Source: Eremophila alpestris peregrina (lineage: Eukaryota; Chordata; Aves; Passeriformes; Alaudidae). From it: DNA of 64,000 nucleotides. A program made the position numbers and the translations under genes. The notes below the pieces were generated by a model. That model saw nothing but the letters and a program-made list of their open reading frames with translations. It was not told the origin of the DNA and made no database searches. Each line of letters starts with the position of its first letter. The first letter of the stretch is position 1. The stretch covers positions 14,218,662 to 14,282,661 of the forward strand of contig WMCF01000016.1 of NCBI GenBank assembly GCA_009792885.1. The letters are read 5' to 3'. This document shows positions 49,631-61,514 of this stretch, in pieces.

Positions 49631-50075
49631 TGTGTTCATTTAACCCCATCCAGCAGCTGACCTGGCCACTTGCCCAGTCCTTCCCCTAGGGAGAGTGAGG
49701 AGAGCATTGCAAGAATAAAAGTCATAAAACCGCTGGGTGAAGATAAAGACACTTTAATAACTGAAGGAGCACAAAGGCAGGATGAGGGTTAGTGCTGCAG
49801 AGATGGTCATGCACCACCATCCATGACTGATGCCCAGACAGTCTCTGAGCAACAGCTACCTTGGAAAGATTGACCCAGCCTTTGGTCCCCCCTGCATCCC
49901 CTCACATCTCCCCTCCACTCCCTGGGTGGTGGAGTGAGAAGCAGGGAAGGTCTTTATGCTCTGCAGTAGCCAGAACTCTGGTGTGTTATCAACCCTGATA
50001 AAGTCACAGATGTAAAACCCAGCACCACAGGGGCTGCTGGGATGAAAATTAACTCCATCCCCTCATTGCACTGGG
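49631..50075 (-). mobile_element. ERV LTR, near full length, minus strand
   Basis: In plus orientation the terminus is TGTGTTCATTTAACCCC (49631-49647), followed by an LTR body containing AAACCGCTGGGTGAAGATAA and AGACACTTTAATAACTG, then GTGTGTTATCAACCCTGATA and finally GATGAAAATTAACTCCATCC near 50041-50060. These blocks occur in this order, reversed, in a common avian LTR family; the 6633-6731 fragment matches its 3' end. No retroviral gene or second LTR is seen nearby, so it is probably a solo LTR. I suspect an ERVL-type element but cannot verify class or subfamily. Confidence 0.7.
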
Positions 50076-50084
50076 GTTTGGAAG

Positions 50085-52225
50085 GGAGAGGGCTTTGTCA
50101 GGCTCGTGTCTTTTGTTGTCATCAGGACTGGGAGAAGAATCAAGAGGCTACACAAGGCTTCCTAAAAGGACAGTAGGAAGCCACCATTTGCAGCAGTCCA
50201 GGACAAAAAGCCAGTTTTGGCAGTCCCAGCAGTGATCTGGTTTGGTGGAAGTCACCCATGATACATGGCACAAAACAGGAGATAGAAAAGCAATGCATTA
50301 TTTCTCAAGAGGATGGAGTCTGTCAGGGCACTGGCAGCAGCATTCAGCTCTCTTTGCACTGCTCCTGTGCCCAGACACAGAACACTTTGTGAGGGAAGGT
50401 AACCTGGTGTTCTTTAGGAAACTGCCACTGGGTTATTTCCTATGGAGCCCAGTTTTCATCTGGGAGGGTTGACTGAGGGAATGTCAATTCAAGAGGGTGT
50501 TTGTGACCATGTGCTGTCCCTTTCTAGCTTGAGTTTGTCTAGATGATGGATGCAGGGATGTATGTGGGAACATTGGACAGCCAGGCAATGTGGGGATGGG
50601 CTTCCTTCACATGGTGCTGTTAGGAGAGGTCATACTCGGGGTGATGAGAAAATTTGTTTGGCCAGAGTTTCTTCTGTGTCTACTCTGTGCCACAACGATG
50701 AGTCTGTGAGTTAGTGCTGACTGCTGGGGGTGTCTCTCATCTCAGAAATTGTCAGAATTGGGTGCTAATGGTCATTTATCCTTGCACAGTTTTGTTAGAA
50801 AAATGCCAAATGGGTACAGAACACATCCAGACCACTACATAGCAGTGATGGTTGTGTGACAGTGCAGTAGGACAACATGAAGAGTGGAGAAATCTTCATC
50901 CAGACATTGTAAGGGCTCCTTAGAAGCTGAGGTGTGTCTGCTGCTCTGTCCTTTGGCTACTGACAGAAGGCACCTCGTGCTGAGTGCAAATTCCAGGGAT
51001 GGAGACAGCACCAGCAGAAGTGCACATAAAGAGAAAATACAGGAGAAAAGGCAGGTGTGTGGTATGAGTCCTTGAGGAGCTGCCAGAAAGCTGATCCATG
51101 TATTTAATGACCCAGAGGAGTCCCAGAGCCTGTGTCATTCAGTGAGGGTCCCCCGACATGGAAGCATTACTGTGCCTAAAGAAATATTCCTGTTTACTCC
51201 CACTGATGCTTTATGTAACAATCCTCCTCTGCCTGTGACTGCCTGTCAGAGCTGAAGTAACTTTCTTTTTGATGGATGTCTTCATGTTGGAGGGGAACTG
51301 TGGGGATTTCAGTATGAAATGGCCACCACAGGAACAGTGACCCTGTCTGTGCTGTCTTCTAGAGGAGCATGGAGGCTTGAAGGTGGATGATAAAGATCCA
51401 AACACTGGGCACTGCATTTATTTTTCCTGGATGTTTCTGTACCTGAAGTAGAATTATGAGAGCAAGAACCTTTTCCTTTGGGAGAGTCTGATTAGTCAGA
51501 TGCTTCAAGGGTTTTTGCATTAAAATACAAAGTAGAAATCCTATAATAATAATAATAGTAGTAATAATAATAACATTAACAATAATAATCAACTTGGCTG
51601 CCTCCTTTACATGGTGTTTTCTGACTTCATTGCTGTGTTGTATTTCCATTGATTTGTAGAAGGCAAGGCTGTCTGTGGCAGGGAGATGATGCAGAGTCAA
51701 ATGTCCAAGTGTGTCCTAAACTGATGATTATAGTCCAGCCACCCCACCCTACACCTCAGATCAGCCACTCATGTAGCAGCAGCAAATGGAAAAATATTTA
51801 AATTGCCTAGAATCATTACAAAATAAACCCCTCTTCAGACCTTACCTGCAGATAATTCTGTATATTTTTCCCTTTTTGTGAGAAGTGGAAGGGGCAGCAC
51901 AGTCAGAGAAATGCTGAGGTTCAGGGGAACTGTTGTGGGACAGAACGTGAAAATTACAGCAGCATCTTTACTCAAGGTGCCAGCAAATAAGTTCCTGTCA
52001 GGAAAGCTATTTTGAGGATGCAGCAAACTCATCTTCCAGGAGTTGCAGAGTTCATGGCTCAGCTCACATTTAATGAACAGCAAAGTTTGTGGTCCACACT
52101 GTAGGCTCTGAATCTTCTCAAATTTTCTACCTTGTTCTGAGATTTACCAGGACAAAACTCACCCTGAATAATTTTGAGCCACCTCCCTTGACTGTTCAGT
52201 AGAGGAAAAGAAACAGCAGCTAAAA
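50085..52225. other. Noncoding DNA with one microsatellite
   Basis: The AAT-type microsatellite at 51543-51589 is the only repeat recognised. Open frames (longest 113 codons, minus strand, running through the microsatellite) are not genes. Confidence 0.55.
51543..51589. repeat. Interrupted (TAA)n microsatellite
   Basis: About fifteen trinucleotide units of TAA type with TAG and TTA interruptions. Interruptions suggest reduced slippage and an older locus. Confidence 0.95.
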
Positions 52226-52239
52226 CCTGCCCTTGTTTA

Positions 52240-52520
52240 GAAGAACTCTAATTATTTATGTCCTTTTTATGGACTGCTGCTGCCAACAGCTTTCGCTCAC
52301 TTTGCGGTTGTGGGTCGCAGTGCCTGCTGCTGCTGTGTGTTCAGCTGGGCTAATACCACATGCCATATCCCATGAATATATTCCCTTGATCAGAAATCAG
52401 AATTTATTTCAGCTGTGTTTATTTCTCTCTTCATCTGCACTGTCTAAATCCATCCACCAACCCCCCACTAAGACCTATTACTCACTTTTTCTTCAGACTA
52501 ACACGGTCTGAAAATGCAGT
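52240..52520. promoter_or_regulatory. Candidate conserved noncoding element with RUNX site
   Basis: The block includes TAATTATTTATG at about 52250-52261, CTTTCGCTCACTTTGCGGTT with a RUNX core TGCGGTT at 52303-52309, GTGGGTCGCAG, and further downstream ATGAATATATTCCC and AATTTATTTCAGC. CpGs occur where the surrounding DNA has almost none. A 92-codon plus-strand frame (52233-52511) crosses it without a recognisable domain. Confidence 0.3.
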
Positions 52521-52529
52521 TGCTTTTCA

Positions 52530-55180
52530 TTTCATGCATGTGAGCAGACTTCTGAAAGTCTTCACTGTTTTCACACCCCTTCCTCATGTCTTCTAAGCTG
52601 TTTTGAGATGTGTCAAGGGATAATCCTGAGTTGTGTTGATCTGTTCCAGAAAATGTGAGCTCTTGGCTGTGCAATGAACACCTGCCCAAAACAGGACACC
52701 AAAGGCTGTAACACCCACCAAGTGCTGCCTCACCTGGACATAGATGTGCTTTGTACTACCAGAACATAAAGCAAAAAATATACCTTTGTGCAGACACAGA
52801 CATTTTTGTTAAAAAAAAAAAAGAAGGAAAGGGGGGTGGTATTGTAAGGGTAGAGCCATATCCACACATAGGATTGTTTCCAGCACAACTCCATCAGGGA
52901 AGGATCACACCTCTCCCTGTCCCTGCCTCACAGAGCTCTGCTGGCAGAAATGCTCTCATGTACGTCACCAGTTGTTGCCTGATTTTTCTCTTTAAAAGGA
53001 TTCTGCTGATGGGAAATGGAGAGGAAGGGACCTGCTGTGAATTCCTCTGCTTCACCCACAGAATAGCTCCCATGGGAGAGCAAAGACTAATAAATGGGGT
53101 GTGAGTTTGAGATAGTGGTCCCCTGACAAAAGTCCACGTTGGCTGCAGTGGTGTGAATCCAGGCTGCCCTTGTCTCTCTGGTGTTGTCTCAGTTACATGA
53201 TTCTCCCTAAGCTGGAGCACTGCCATGAATGTTTGGCCCTCCTTGGGAGAAGAGAGGCATTGTGTGGTCCCAGCTCTCTGGGTCACTCCTGAAATGCATC
53301 CTTGCTTCCAGGCTGCATTGGCTGCTTCAGGCTTGCTGGTGGCCACCTGGCTGTCTTGAATTTAAAAGAATCAAAGGAATCACCTGCAAAATCACCCAGT
53401 GACAGAGTTTCCTGTTGAAAAGACACCTGGGCTCAAGCTTGTTTTGGGTACACAATAATTTCAAATGTATCCTTTTAATGTATTTATGGTCCTGCTGAGA
53501 TGATCCCACACCTCGTGTAGGATAAGGCCCTGACCCTGGGCAGGTCAGAGTTGGGAGCGACGCTCAGTGAATTGTTGGTGTAGAATTGAAACTATGAGCA
53601 GAACAGTTCTGTTTTCCAGCTCTCTTCACCACAGCAAAGTTCTTCTTGTCCTCTTTCGCCTCCTGCCCCAAAAGGGCCATTTTCTTTACAGTACATGGGC
53701 TGGGAGGTGCTGACTTCAAAGGACACATTTCCCTATGGTATCTCCCAGGTTCAGCCCCTGAGCACCAGGATTCTGAAGCCATTTGTTCCCAAGGATGTCT
53801 CCTCATTATCCACACCAATATAGAAACCTTTTCCTTGATCCTGCCATCATCCTGATGCCATAGAAGCTTTTCTGCAGCTGTTCTTGTGGTGATACAACGC
53901 ACCCTGTGCGAAGTTATTTTACTTAGTTTCTTTGACATGCCAAAACATTCACCAAAACCTCCTATTCATGCACTAAAACTCTGGTCAAATGCTGTGTAAG
54001 CTTAGTTTATTCAAGCTGTATCTCATGTTTCATTGCACAAGTTTTGTATTCAATTAACCACAATTTGGATGCCTGCAAAATTCCCAATATGCAAATGTCC
54101 TATATTTGGCAAAATTGGACTGGAAATCTCATTAGACCAGGCTTTTATGTTCTGTTCCTGACTTCCCTTCCAAATAAGCTGTCTTCAAAACACTTCATAG
54201 TAATTCTCTTGGGGTTTTTTGATTTTCTATTCTTGCCTTCCCTCAGAACAGAAAATGAAAGAGGAAAATATGCTGAAAATGGCAAATGCTAAAATAATTT
54301 GCAAATGTGATTTTTTTTTCCAACCTTCTGCAGAGGTTTGCTTCAGATCAAAGTTCAGGTCATTCCCCAGTGCCTGAAGTTTTTTATTTTCCATGGTTAC
54401 AGCACAGAAGATGATGGAACTAATATGAAGTGATGCCAGTGCCGGTTTGGACAATACTTGGATCAGTAAAAATGTGCTCAGTGTTTTCCAAGTCTAAAAA
54501 GCCAAAAGAAACCACCTTGAGGTTCCATGTGATGTTGTTTGCTTTGACCCAGGATAGCTAAAATGAAAGGTCTCTCTGAACAAAGGGTGTTCAAAACCAT
54601 CCCACCTTTTTGCATGTGTGAGTGAGGCAGGAAATGTGGTGTTTACAGAGGCACGCTGAGCTTCAGCTCCTCTGTTTGCCTCTGTGTGTCTGTGTGTCCA
54701 GACAGAATTTCCCCAGTGAAATGGCTTTGATTGCTCTAGTCCAGCTTTTAAAGGTGGGCACATAGAGAGCTCTTCTCCCAAATTACACAAATTGAACCTT
54801 TTGTTGGAAATGTCAGTAAGCAGGACAGGGGCTGGGAGGCTCTTTCCTGACAGGCTCACTCCTCCAGTGAAGTCTCCTGTGTTGGATTGAGGGGGGCTGT
54901 CAGAGCCCTGTGAGGTGCTGCCACAGCCAAGTTTTCAACCACAGTGTGCAAATTTTGAATATAAAAGTGAAATGGGGCTGCTGTTATTCTAATTTTCATG
55001 GGAATGTGTTTGCATGCAAGGCTCCTCTGCAGTTTGGGACAGCTTGAGGCTGGATCACAGCTACCAGTAACAATGACTAGTGCTCAGCTGGAACCTCAGA
55101 GTTGCTAGACACTGTATCTTAGCAAAAATAGGGATAAATCTGCTTTTTTCCCCCTACTTGCTTTCCTTGGGACAGTGCTG
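52530..55180. other. Noncoding DNA, nothing recognised
   Basis: No exon or transposon is recognised. An A12 run lies at 52811-52822, followed by purine-rich sequence ending in GGGGGG. The 150-codon minus-strand frame at 52894-53346 and the 124-codon one at 53564-53938 show no domain. Confidence 0.55.
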
Positions 55181-55183
55181 TGA

Positions 55184-55330
55184 TGTCACAATGGAGGTGG
55201 GGACAGAGATGCCACACACACACACTGAGGATCATGTGGCAACAGCCTCGTTTATTGTTTGGCAGCTCCTTTTATAGGGTTTTTAATTTCCCACTCTTAC
55301 AGATATGATTGATCAAGGGTCTCAGCTCCA
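55184..55330 (-). mobile_element. ERV LTR, promoter/polyA end, minus strand
   Basis: On the minus strand there is a TATA box TATAAAAG (55269-55276) followed after 12 bases by AATAAACG (AATAAA at 55251-55256), then about 65 bases ending in ...TGTGACA at 55184. A TATA box closely followed by AATAAACG at the U3/R boundary is the arrangement of class II (alpha/beta-type) retroviral LTRs. A short CA repeat lies in the R-U5 part at about 55214-55224. No primer-binding site follows the LTR end on the minus strand, so a solo LTR is likely. The 5' (U3) limit, at higher coordinates, is unknown; 55330 is arbitrary. Confidence 0.55.
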
Positions 55331-55334
55331 CCTA

Positions 55335-58300
55335 ATTCACAGGTCACTGATATGGGTGTATCTGTGCTTCATAGGGCTGGCTGAGGTCCTCTCACTGGGT
55401 TTGAATCCCACCCATCCTTGTGGTGTCTGCTTTGAGCTAGGCTGGTTGAGCTGGTATCTGCCAGGCCAAATCACCTGCAGATGTAGTCCAGCTATGTCTG
55501 TTGCACTGTGGGATCTGGGAATGAAGAGGGAATTAACCCTTTGTGCAAATACCAGGCTGATGTGCTGGGGAGCTGGGAGCTGCTGGATAGTCAGTGGGAC
55601 TGAGAGCCTCTGGCTCACCCTCTGTGCAGTCTGGGAGCTCAGTCCTGAGTGTGAGCACAGCTTTCACCATCAGTGTGTAAGGACAAGCTCTGCTCTTGCT
55701 GCACAGGCTGGCTGCTCCCACCAGCTGCCAGCAGAGCCTCTCTTGGCTCTGGGTTAATACCTCTGCACACATTGCTGTATTGTGCAGACACCCACAAATT
55801 GCAGGTGGATGCCTGTGTACAGAGGGATATCCCTGCCTGTCCAGATTAGCCATGTCCCAGCCTAAAGTGACAGATTATTCTTCCAGTTTAAAAATTTCAT
55901 CAGCCATCCCTTGCCCAACCAGAGGAGGAACATCTGTCCTTCTCACTGCACCCTTTACAGGATTGCTCACCCTCTCCCAGCCCCGAGTCTGGGTTAGCCT
56001 GGCCTTGGCTGAACAGCCTGTTTCCCTCATGCAGGGGACAATAGGCACTGGGGACAATGCCTGAACTGCTCGGTCATTTCCAAGAGTGAACGACTCATTC
56101 TCTGTTCAGGGGTTCTCTCCAGTACCTGTTACTCAAGTTTGAAATTACCCCAGCTCTGGCCTGATGCAAAGGAACGTGTCTGATCTCATTGCTGCTCCTG
56201 CTGCTGGGATTAACCTGTCCTTGGTATGCTGGGACTCGCATTGGTGACGCTGGTCCCGTTTAATCCGGGGGATGTTCTCCCTGCCGTGGGAGGGGCTTCC
56301 CAGTCTCTCTGTGCTCTGCCCACCTTGGCACTGCCTCTCCCCCTGCATCCCCTCGGGTCTGAATGGAATAGGGAACACTGAAATGCAGGACTATGGCTGT
56401 GGAATGGTAGCTCATAGTGGTGGGACTGGATTCAGTTTTCATCTCTCAACAGGAAGAGGCACTGGCTTCTTTGTTCAGGAGCAGTTAATTAGCAATTTGT
56501 GTCTCAGTGGCCCAAACTCAAGCCTTTGCTGTCTGGTTTAGTTCACTCCAAATTGCTCAAGGATCTTAGTATGCACTGGAAGGATAGGCCATTGGCATGT
56601 TATTTTGTATTATTTTCCTTTTTTTTTTTAATGTCTGAGACATTCATGTTTTGGACCTGGAGGGTTCTTTTTTTGTGATTGCTGTTTGTATTGCAGAGAA
56701 TGATCCTCAGGGTTAATGGCCAAATCCACACAGTGTGCTCTGCTGTCTGTGCACCAGGGTGTACTCAAGTGCTCGTCGCTTCATTTTACAACCACAATTT
56801 TTTCTAAACTTAGCAGAGCACACACTTTGTCAGGAACTGTCCCCATGGCAAGTTTCAGGTTTCAAAGTATTGCCATTTTTGAGCTATTCCCTGCTTCTTT
56901 CCTTCTGTGTGTCTCCCTCGCATTGCACAAAACTTCCTTTTTAATGTAGAAAATTATATTTTTTCCACCCATTTGTAACTTGAAACATCTGAAGAGGTTT
57001 TGCTCCAAGTTTATATTTAAAAGAAATAATGAAAGCCAATGCTGGCAGAGAAGGCAGTGTGAAAAGTTGCAGCTCAGAAAATTCAAGAACATTATGGGCA
57101 TTTGCAAGGGAGGAGGAAAATGGAAGTCCTTGCAGCCTGTCTTAACAGGAGTCACGTGTGATGTTCAATAGGATTAAAGCTGCTGTAGCACAGAGCAGTA
57201 CTCCTGTTTGGGCAGCCTAATCTGTTTTATAAAGTGATGGGAATTACTTGCTGGCAGTCCAGCCAGTTGTTGTGATCCAGCATATTGAAAATGATACTGT
57301 GATGGCTGAGCATTTATATATTTGAAGATCTGTCTGGGAGGGCTGTGCTGTGAGGTTCTGGCCCATGAACAGTTACAAACATCTGGCCTTTCTTTGTGCT
57401 AACATTGTCAAGTCAGAAGCCTTTTGGACAACTCCATCTGGCCTGGCAGAATCTTCCACTGCTCCCTGACACCATGGGGTTTGTTTCCTGACTGTCCCCC
57501 TGGAGAAAACTGACATCATTTAGGCTGGGTCTAGGTAGTCTAGAGAATGGTAGGCTCAATTTAAATCTGTTTCAAGAGGACTACTCTTGAAATATGTCTA
57601 GACATAGGATAGTTTTTCTTATGTCTTTGCTTTAGTCATGGCATGGCCTTAGGTTTTGGTGACCTGGTGTGGCTGCTGGTCAAGGCATCAAGCTAGACTT
57701 TGATTTTTGTCAGAAAGTGAAGTTTTTCCACTTCAATATCCCATGAGCCAGATGCCACCATCTGCTGCAGATTCTGCTCCCCTCCTGCCCTGTCCTCTCA
57801 AGCCCCCCAGCAGTTCTTTTATGAATAATGACATACCTGTGTTTCCAACTGTGCACATCTCTTGTGGATTTTGCCAGTCTCCAGCAAAAAGTTGGTCTTT
57901 CAGCCACCACACCTTTGGCTACATGGCTGAAAGTATGACATCGGTAAGACAGGACTAGGAAGCAGGTTTTGGACTAGGACACACAACATCTGCTTGCTCT
58001 TTATGTAAAAGGAAGGGTTTTTGACTGTAATCTGTAATGCCAGGGCCAGGGTGACAGCTTGGCTCCACAGCAGAACCCAGCATCTCACAGATCTGATGCT
58101 CCTGTGTGTCCCTTGTTTGTTTGACTGTGGACATCTCAAGCTTCTCAAATGACATTCTTTAGTGTTCTTAGGGCATGTGAATCCAGAGTTATGGATTTAT
58201 TTTCATGCACAAGGATTTGAGGTGCTGAGCAGTTAATCCTGGCTCTAATGCCAACTACAATGAGATGTGGCTCTGAATCGAAGCCACAAGTTGGCCAGTT

Positions 58301-59095
58301 TCCTCTTTGGGCACATCCTTGCCTGTTACTAGTTCCAAATATTATGTCTGGCTTGAAATTTTGTGATTAGACAAATTAAATTCCTAGGTCTGAACAGTGT
58401 AGGAATTTGTAAAAATGTAGAACTAGAGTAGAATCTAAAATGGCCTGGTTGCAACTTACCTTTGTGTTTAATCAAAACTTCAGCTGGAAAAGAGGTAGAT
58501 CTTCTGGGACCAAATTGTAGGTTCAAGGCCCTGAAAGGGATGATTCAACATTTTATCCTTAGGTCTGGCAGGATTTGTTTGGGTGCAGCCCATCTATTAT
58601 GCATAAGCATGAAAGATCTTGTGTACTTTCCATAAAAATCTTCCACTTGGGACTCCTTCAGGCTTTTGGCCATTGAAGCATTTGTAAATTTAAAAACAAT
58701 CTGCTGGTTTTCTTTAAACCAGCCTTGTTTGGTGTGTTCCTCAGTTTTGTGCTGCTTTGAGTTGTGTGTGGGCACTGTGTTTGGAGAAAAAAAAGAGAAA
58801 TCCAAGGCTGTTATTGTTATCACTGAAGACAAATTCCTAGAAGCGGTGCCATGGTGTAGTAAACGCCATGAAAGCCCAGAGTAACAAAATGTTCTTTCAT
58901 CCACCACCTACCACAACACAAACCTGCACTTTCAGGTGTGAAGGCAGTCATGTACCATGCACAGCATGCAGCTTCTGTGGCAGGCTGATGGAAAGCTGCA
59001 CTTTGTTATTCCCAACCTGGCGTCTTCAGGACACGCTGGGTCAGATACAGGAGGTGTCTTTGTGGCTTGGTGTCCGCAAATGGCCTCATTTGCTT
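55335..59095. other. Noncoding DNA, possibly including LTR U3 at its start
   Basis: The U3 of the LTR above may extend a few hundred bases in from the left. The 150-codon plus-strand frame at 55305-55757 and 122-codon frame at 55696-56064 show no retroviral or cellular domain. 56225-56295 has a few CpGs. A T-run lies near 56620. No other feature is recognised. Confidence 0.5.
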
Positions 59096-59099
59096 TGGC

Positions 59100-59560
59100 C
59101 TGACTGCCAGTTGACATCTGTTTCTTGCTAATTAGGCACAGATTAAAAGGATCACCCAGCTACTTATCTGTGCAGCCCAGGGGGTGGTGCCAGGCGGGGT
59201 GTGTTTGACATGCCAGGGAGCCGGGAGCCTCTCATCCCACATCAGTCACCCTGGGCCACCGTGCCCACCTCACAGCTCTATTTCTGCTCGTTAAATAGAC
59301 TTAATAAATAAATAGCACCTTCTAAACAAGTAGGCAGCGTGTCTGGCACAGCACTGGCCTCCCAAACGCGCTCTGGAGCCAAAACTGAGCGTTCAGTGTG
59401 GCTGGGATTTATCATTAGAGCCACACGGGCTAGAAAGTGTGTTTGTGGCCGGCGTGCCAGCTTGCCTGAATAGCCCACAGTGTGATCTCCCTCTTTCCTT
59501 GGTGGGAGGAGCTGCCAAAAATAGCAAGCCAAGAATTTGTCCATGTTATTTCTGGGATTG
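59100..59560. promoter_or_regulatory. Candidate conserved noncoding element
   Basis: A dense mix of CTAATTAG (59128-59135), AGATTAAAAGGATCACC, a TTAAATAGACTTAATAAATA forkhead/CDX-like stretch (about 59291-59310), GGGATTTATCATTAGAG (about 59404-59420) and CCAAAAATAG (59515-59524, MEF2/CArG-like). CpGs are present in AACGCGCTC, GAGCGTTC, CACACGGGC and GGCCGGCGTGCC. No recognisable protein arises from the 141-codon minus-strand frame at 59278-59703. Confidence 0.35.
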
Positions 59561-59569
59561 CACCAGGAA

Positions 59570-61355
59570 TTGACATCAGGAGGAGAGGAGAGAAAAAGCG
59601 AGCAGTGTGACAAGTTTAGGGTCCATGGCTGTTTGGGTTGTCGTGCTGCTGTGGGGCAGCTGGAAGGGGCTGGTAGCCACATCCTGCATGTGCCCACTCC
59701 CACATGTGAGATTGTCCCTGAGCCCTGGTGGCTTGAAAAATGTTACTTGAGTCTCTGCTCTGTCCTGGGGCAGCCCTGCTGGGTCCAAGGCATGGGACTG
59801 AGCCAGGGAGTCTGTTTTGTGCTCCAGGGAGCAACCATGGCTCCCCACAGCCACGGGACTGTGGAGGCAGTGGTGTGTTAGTCCCTGTGCCTGAGAAAAG
59901 CCATCAATGAGCCCCAGCTGAACTGGCCTTCACAAAAGCCTATGAATCAAGCTGTGAGTTCTCTGTGGAAAGGGCTGTTTGTGTGATAGGAGACATCACT
60001 TCCCTGGACAGCTGGGTGGGACCCTGGGGTGAGGATGGAGACACTGCACACACCTCTGCCACTGCTGCTGCATGCAGACCCGGGTGGGCTTGGCCATGGG
60101 GTTATTTCTGAGACCAGCAGAAAGCTTCAGCTTATTGCAAGGCAGCAAAAGGAGATTGAAGGTAATGCTGTGCTGCTCCTCCCTTGTATTTCCTGTGCTC
60201 CTATTTCCTTCTTTTCTCCTCTCTTCCTTGCTTTCACCATGTACCCCTTGGACATCGTATTCTGTGGCCACAGCAGCTCCCCTGGAAGCAGAGCAGTGGC
60301 TCTGAACTAGCCCTGGCTCTTGCCACCACCTGCCCAGGGAAAGGGTTGGGGATGTGTAGAAAGCTGAGGTTACCCAGGGCTGGGTGACGGGACACGGGGA
60401 AAAACTGTGTGTTCTCACTGGAGAGAGAAGTGAAAGATGCTCATGGCAAGAAGGGAGGAACTCAAGCAGTGGTGTTGACAGTGTAGAAACGTGGTCTGCA
60501 AATGAGAGTGGTAAATCAAGCTTCGTTAGTGCTGCTGCTGAAATCACCACTTTGTCAGCCTGAATGGATCCGTACGAGGGTGTCGGATGCATTGAGGAGC
60601 TCAGAGCTGCCTCTGTGCACTAAGGAAATATCTGTGTCCCTCCTTCACAGGCTCTGGGCCAACTCTCTGGCCCCTGATGGGCCTAATTGTGCATCCCAGC
60701 CCTAGGTTCAGTGGCACTGGCCTCACAAGGGCCTGTTTAGCTGCCTGACTTATCCCCAAATGGCTGTTTGCTCCCTGCCTGTGCTTGCATTCACCATTAT
60801 CCCTACAGTGCATCATGCTACAATGAAGAGGCTACTGAGTGTAAATCCTAGGAAATTAATAAATTTTTGTGTTGTTTGTTGTGGGACAAGAGGAGAAAGA
60901 AGTCACTTGCAGCTTTGGTCTCCCCTTGCTTCACCAAAATACACCATGCTCTCAAAGTTGGTCCCTGTGCTATATCAGGGGCTGTTTGAACATCCCTGGG
61001 GGAGGCACCAAGATTTACCAGCACAGAGAAATTCAGAATTGTCTGATCATGTTTGACTGTGGTGATTAATGACATTATGGTGACATCCATTTTAGAAAGG
61101 GCCATGACTGGAGCTCAGCAGTGCTGCTGCCACGATGGGAAATCCATCTGGCTTTGCAGTGCTGAGAGTCTCTAACAGTGGAGCCAGGCAAAGGATGGTG
61201 GTGTTGGAGAAAGGACAAAAGTTGAAGGTAACGATTCCAAGAGGCAAAAGCACCTTCTATATGGGCTGCATAAAGCAGCCAGCAGGGCTGGGACAATAAA
61301 GTAGTTGGCCTTGTTCAGAATCCTGGGTGAAAATATTCAAGGCAAAACCTATCCT
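59570..61355. other. Noncoding DNA, nothing recognised
   Basis: The 198-codon minus-strand frame at 59996-60592 is the joint longest in the window. Its product is Ser/Pro/His-rich without a domain, and plus-strand frames overlap it. No repeat family or RNA gene is recognised. Confidence 0.55.
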
Positions 61356-61357
61356 CT

Positions 61358-61510
61358 CTGTTATCCAGAGAGGCTGTGGATGTCCCATCCCTGGAAGTGT
61401 TCAAGGCCAGGCTGGATGGGCCCTGAGAGACCTGCTCTGGTGGGTGGCATCCTGCTCAAGGCAGGAGCTTGGAACAAGATGGTCTTTAAGGTCCATTCCA
61501 AGATCCCATG
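61358..61510 (+). mobile_element. CR1 LINE 3' fragment
   Basis: Sense-strand CR1 blocks in order: TTATCCAGAGAGGCTGTGGA, TGTCCCATCCCTGGAAGTGT, TCAAGGCCAGGCTGGATGGG, then CAGGAGCTTGGAACAAGATG and GTCTTTAAGGTCCATTCCA. The element is truncated at its 5' side and its terminal short repeat has decayed. It is the best-preserved CR1 copy in the window. Confidence 0.92.
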
Positions 61511-61514
61511 CTCC

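Noticed and set aside
55360..55420. tRNA-like B-box GGTTTGAATCC on the plus strand
   Set aside because: No A-box at proper spacing and no cloverleaf can be drawn.
59180..59205. CTCF-like G-rich motif
   Set aside because: Only partial agreement with the CTCF core at several key positions.
59996..60592. 198-codon minus-strand open frame
   Set aside because: No recognisable motif, overlapping plus-strand frames, and no splice or promoter context that favours it.
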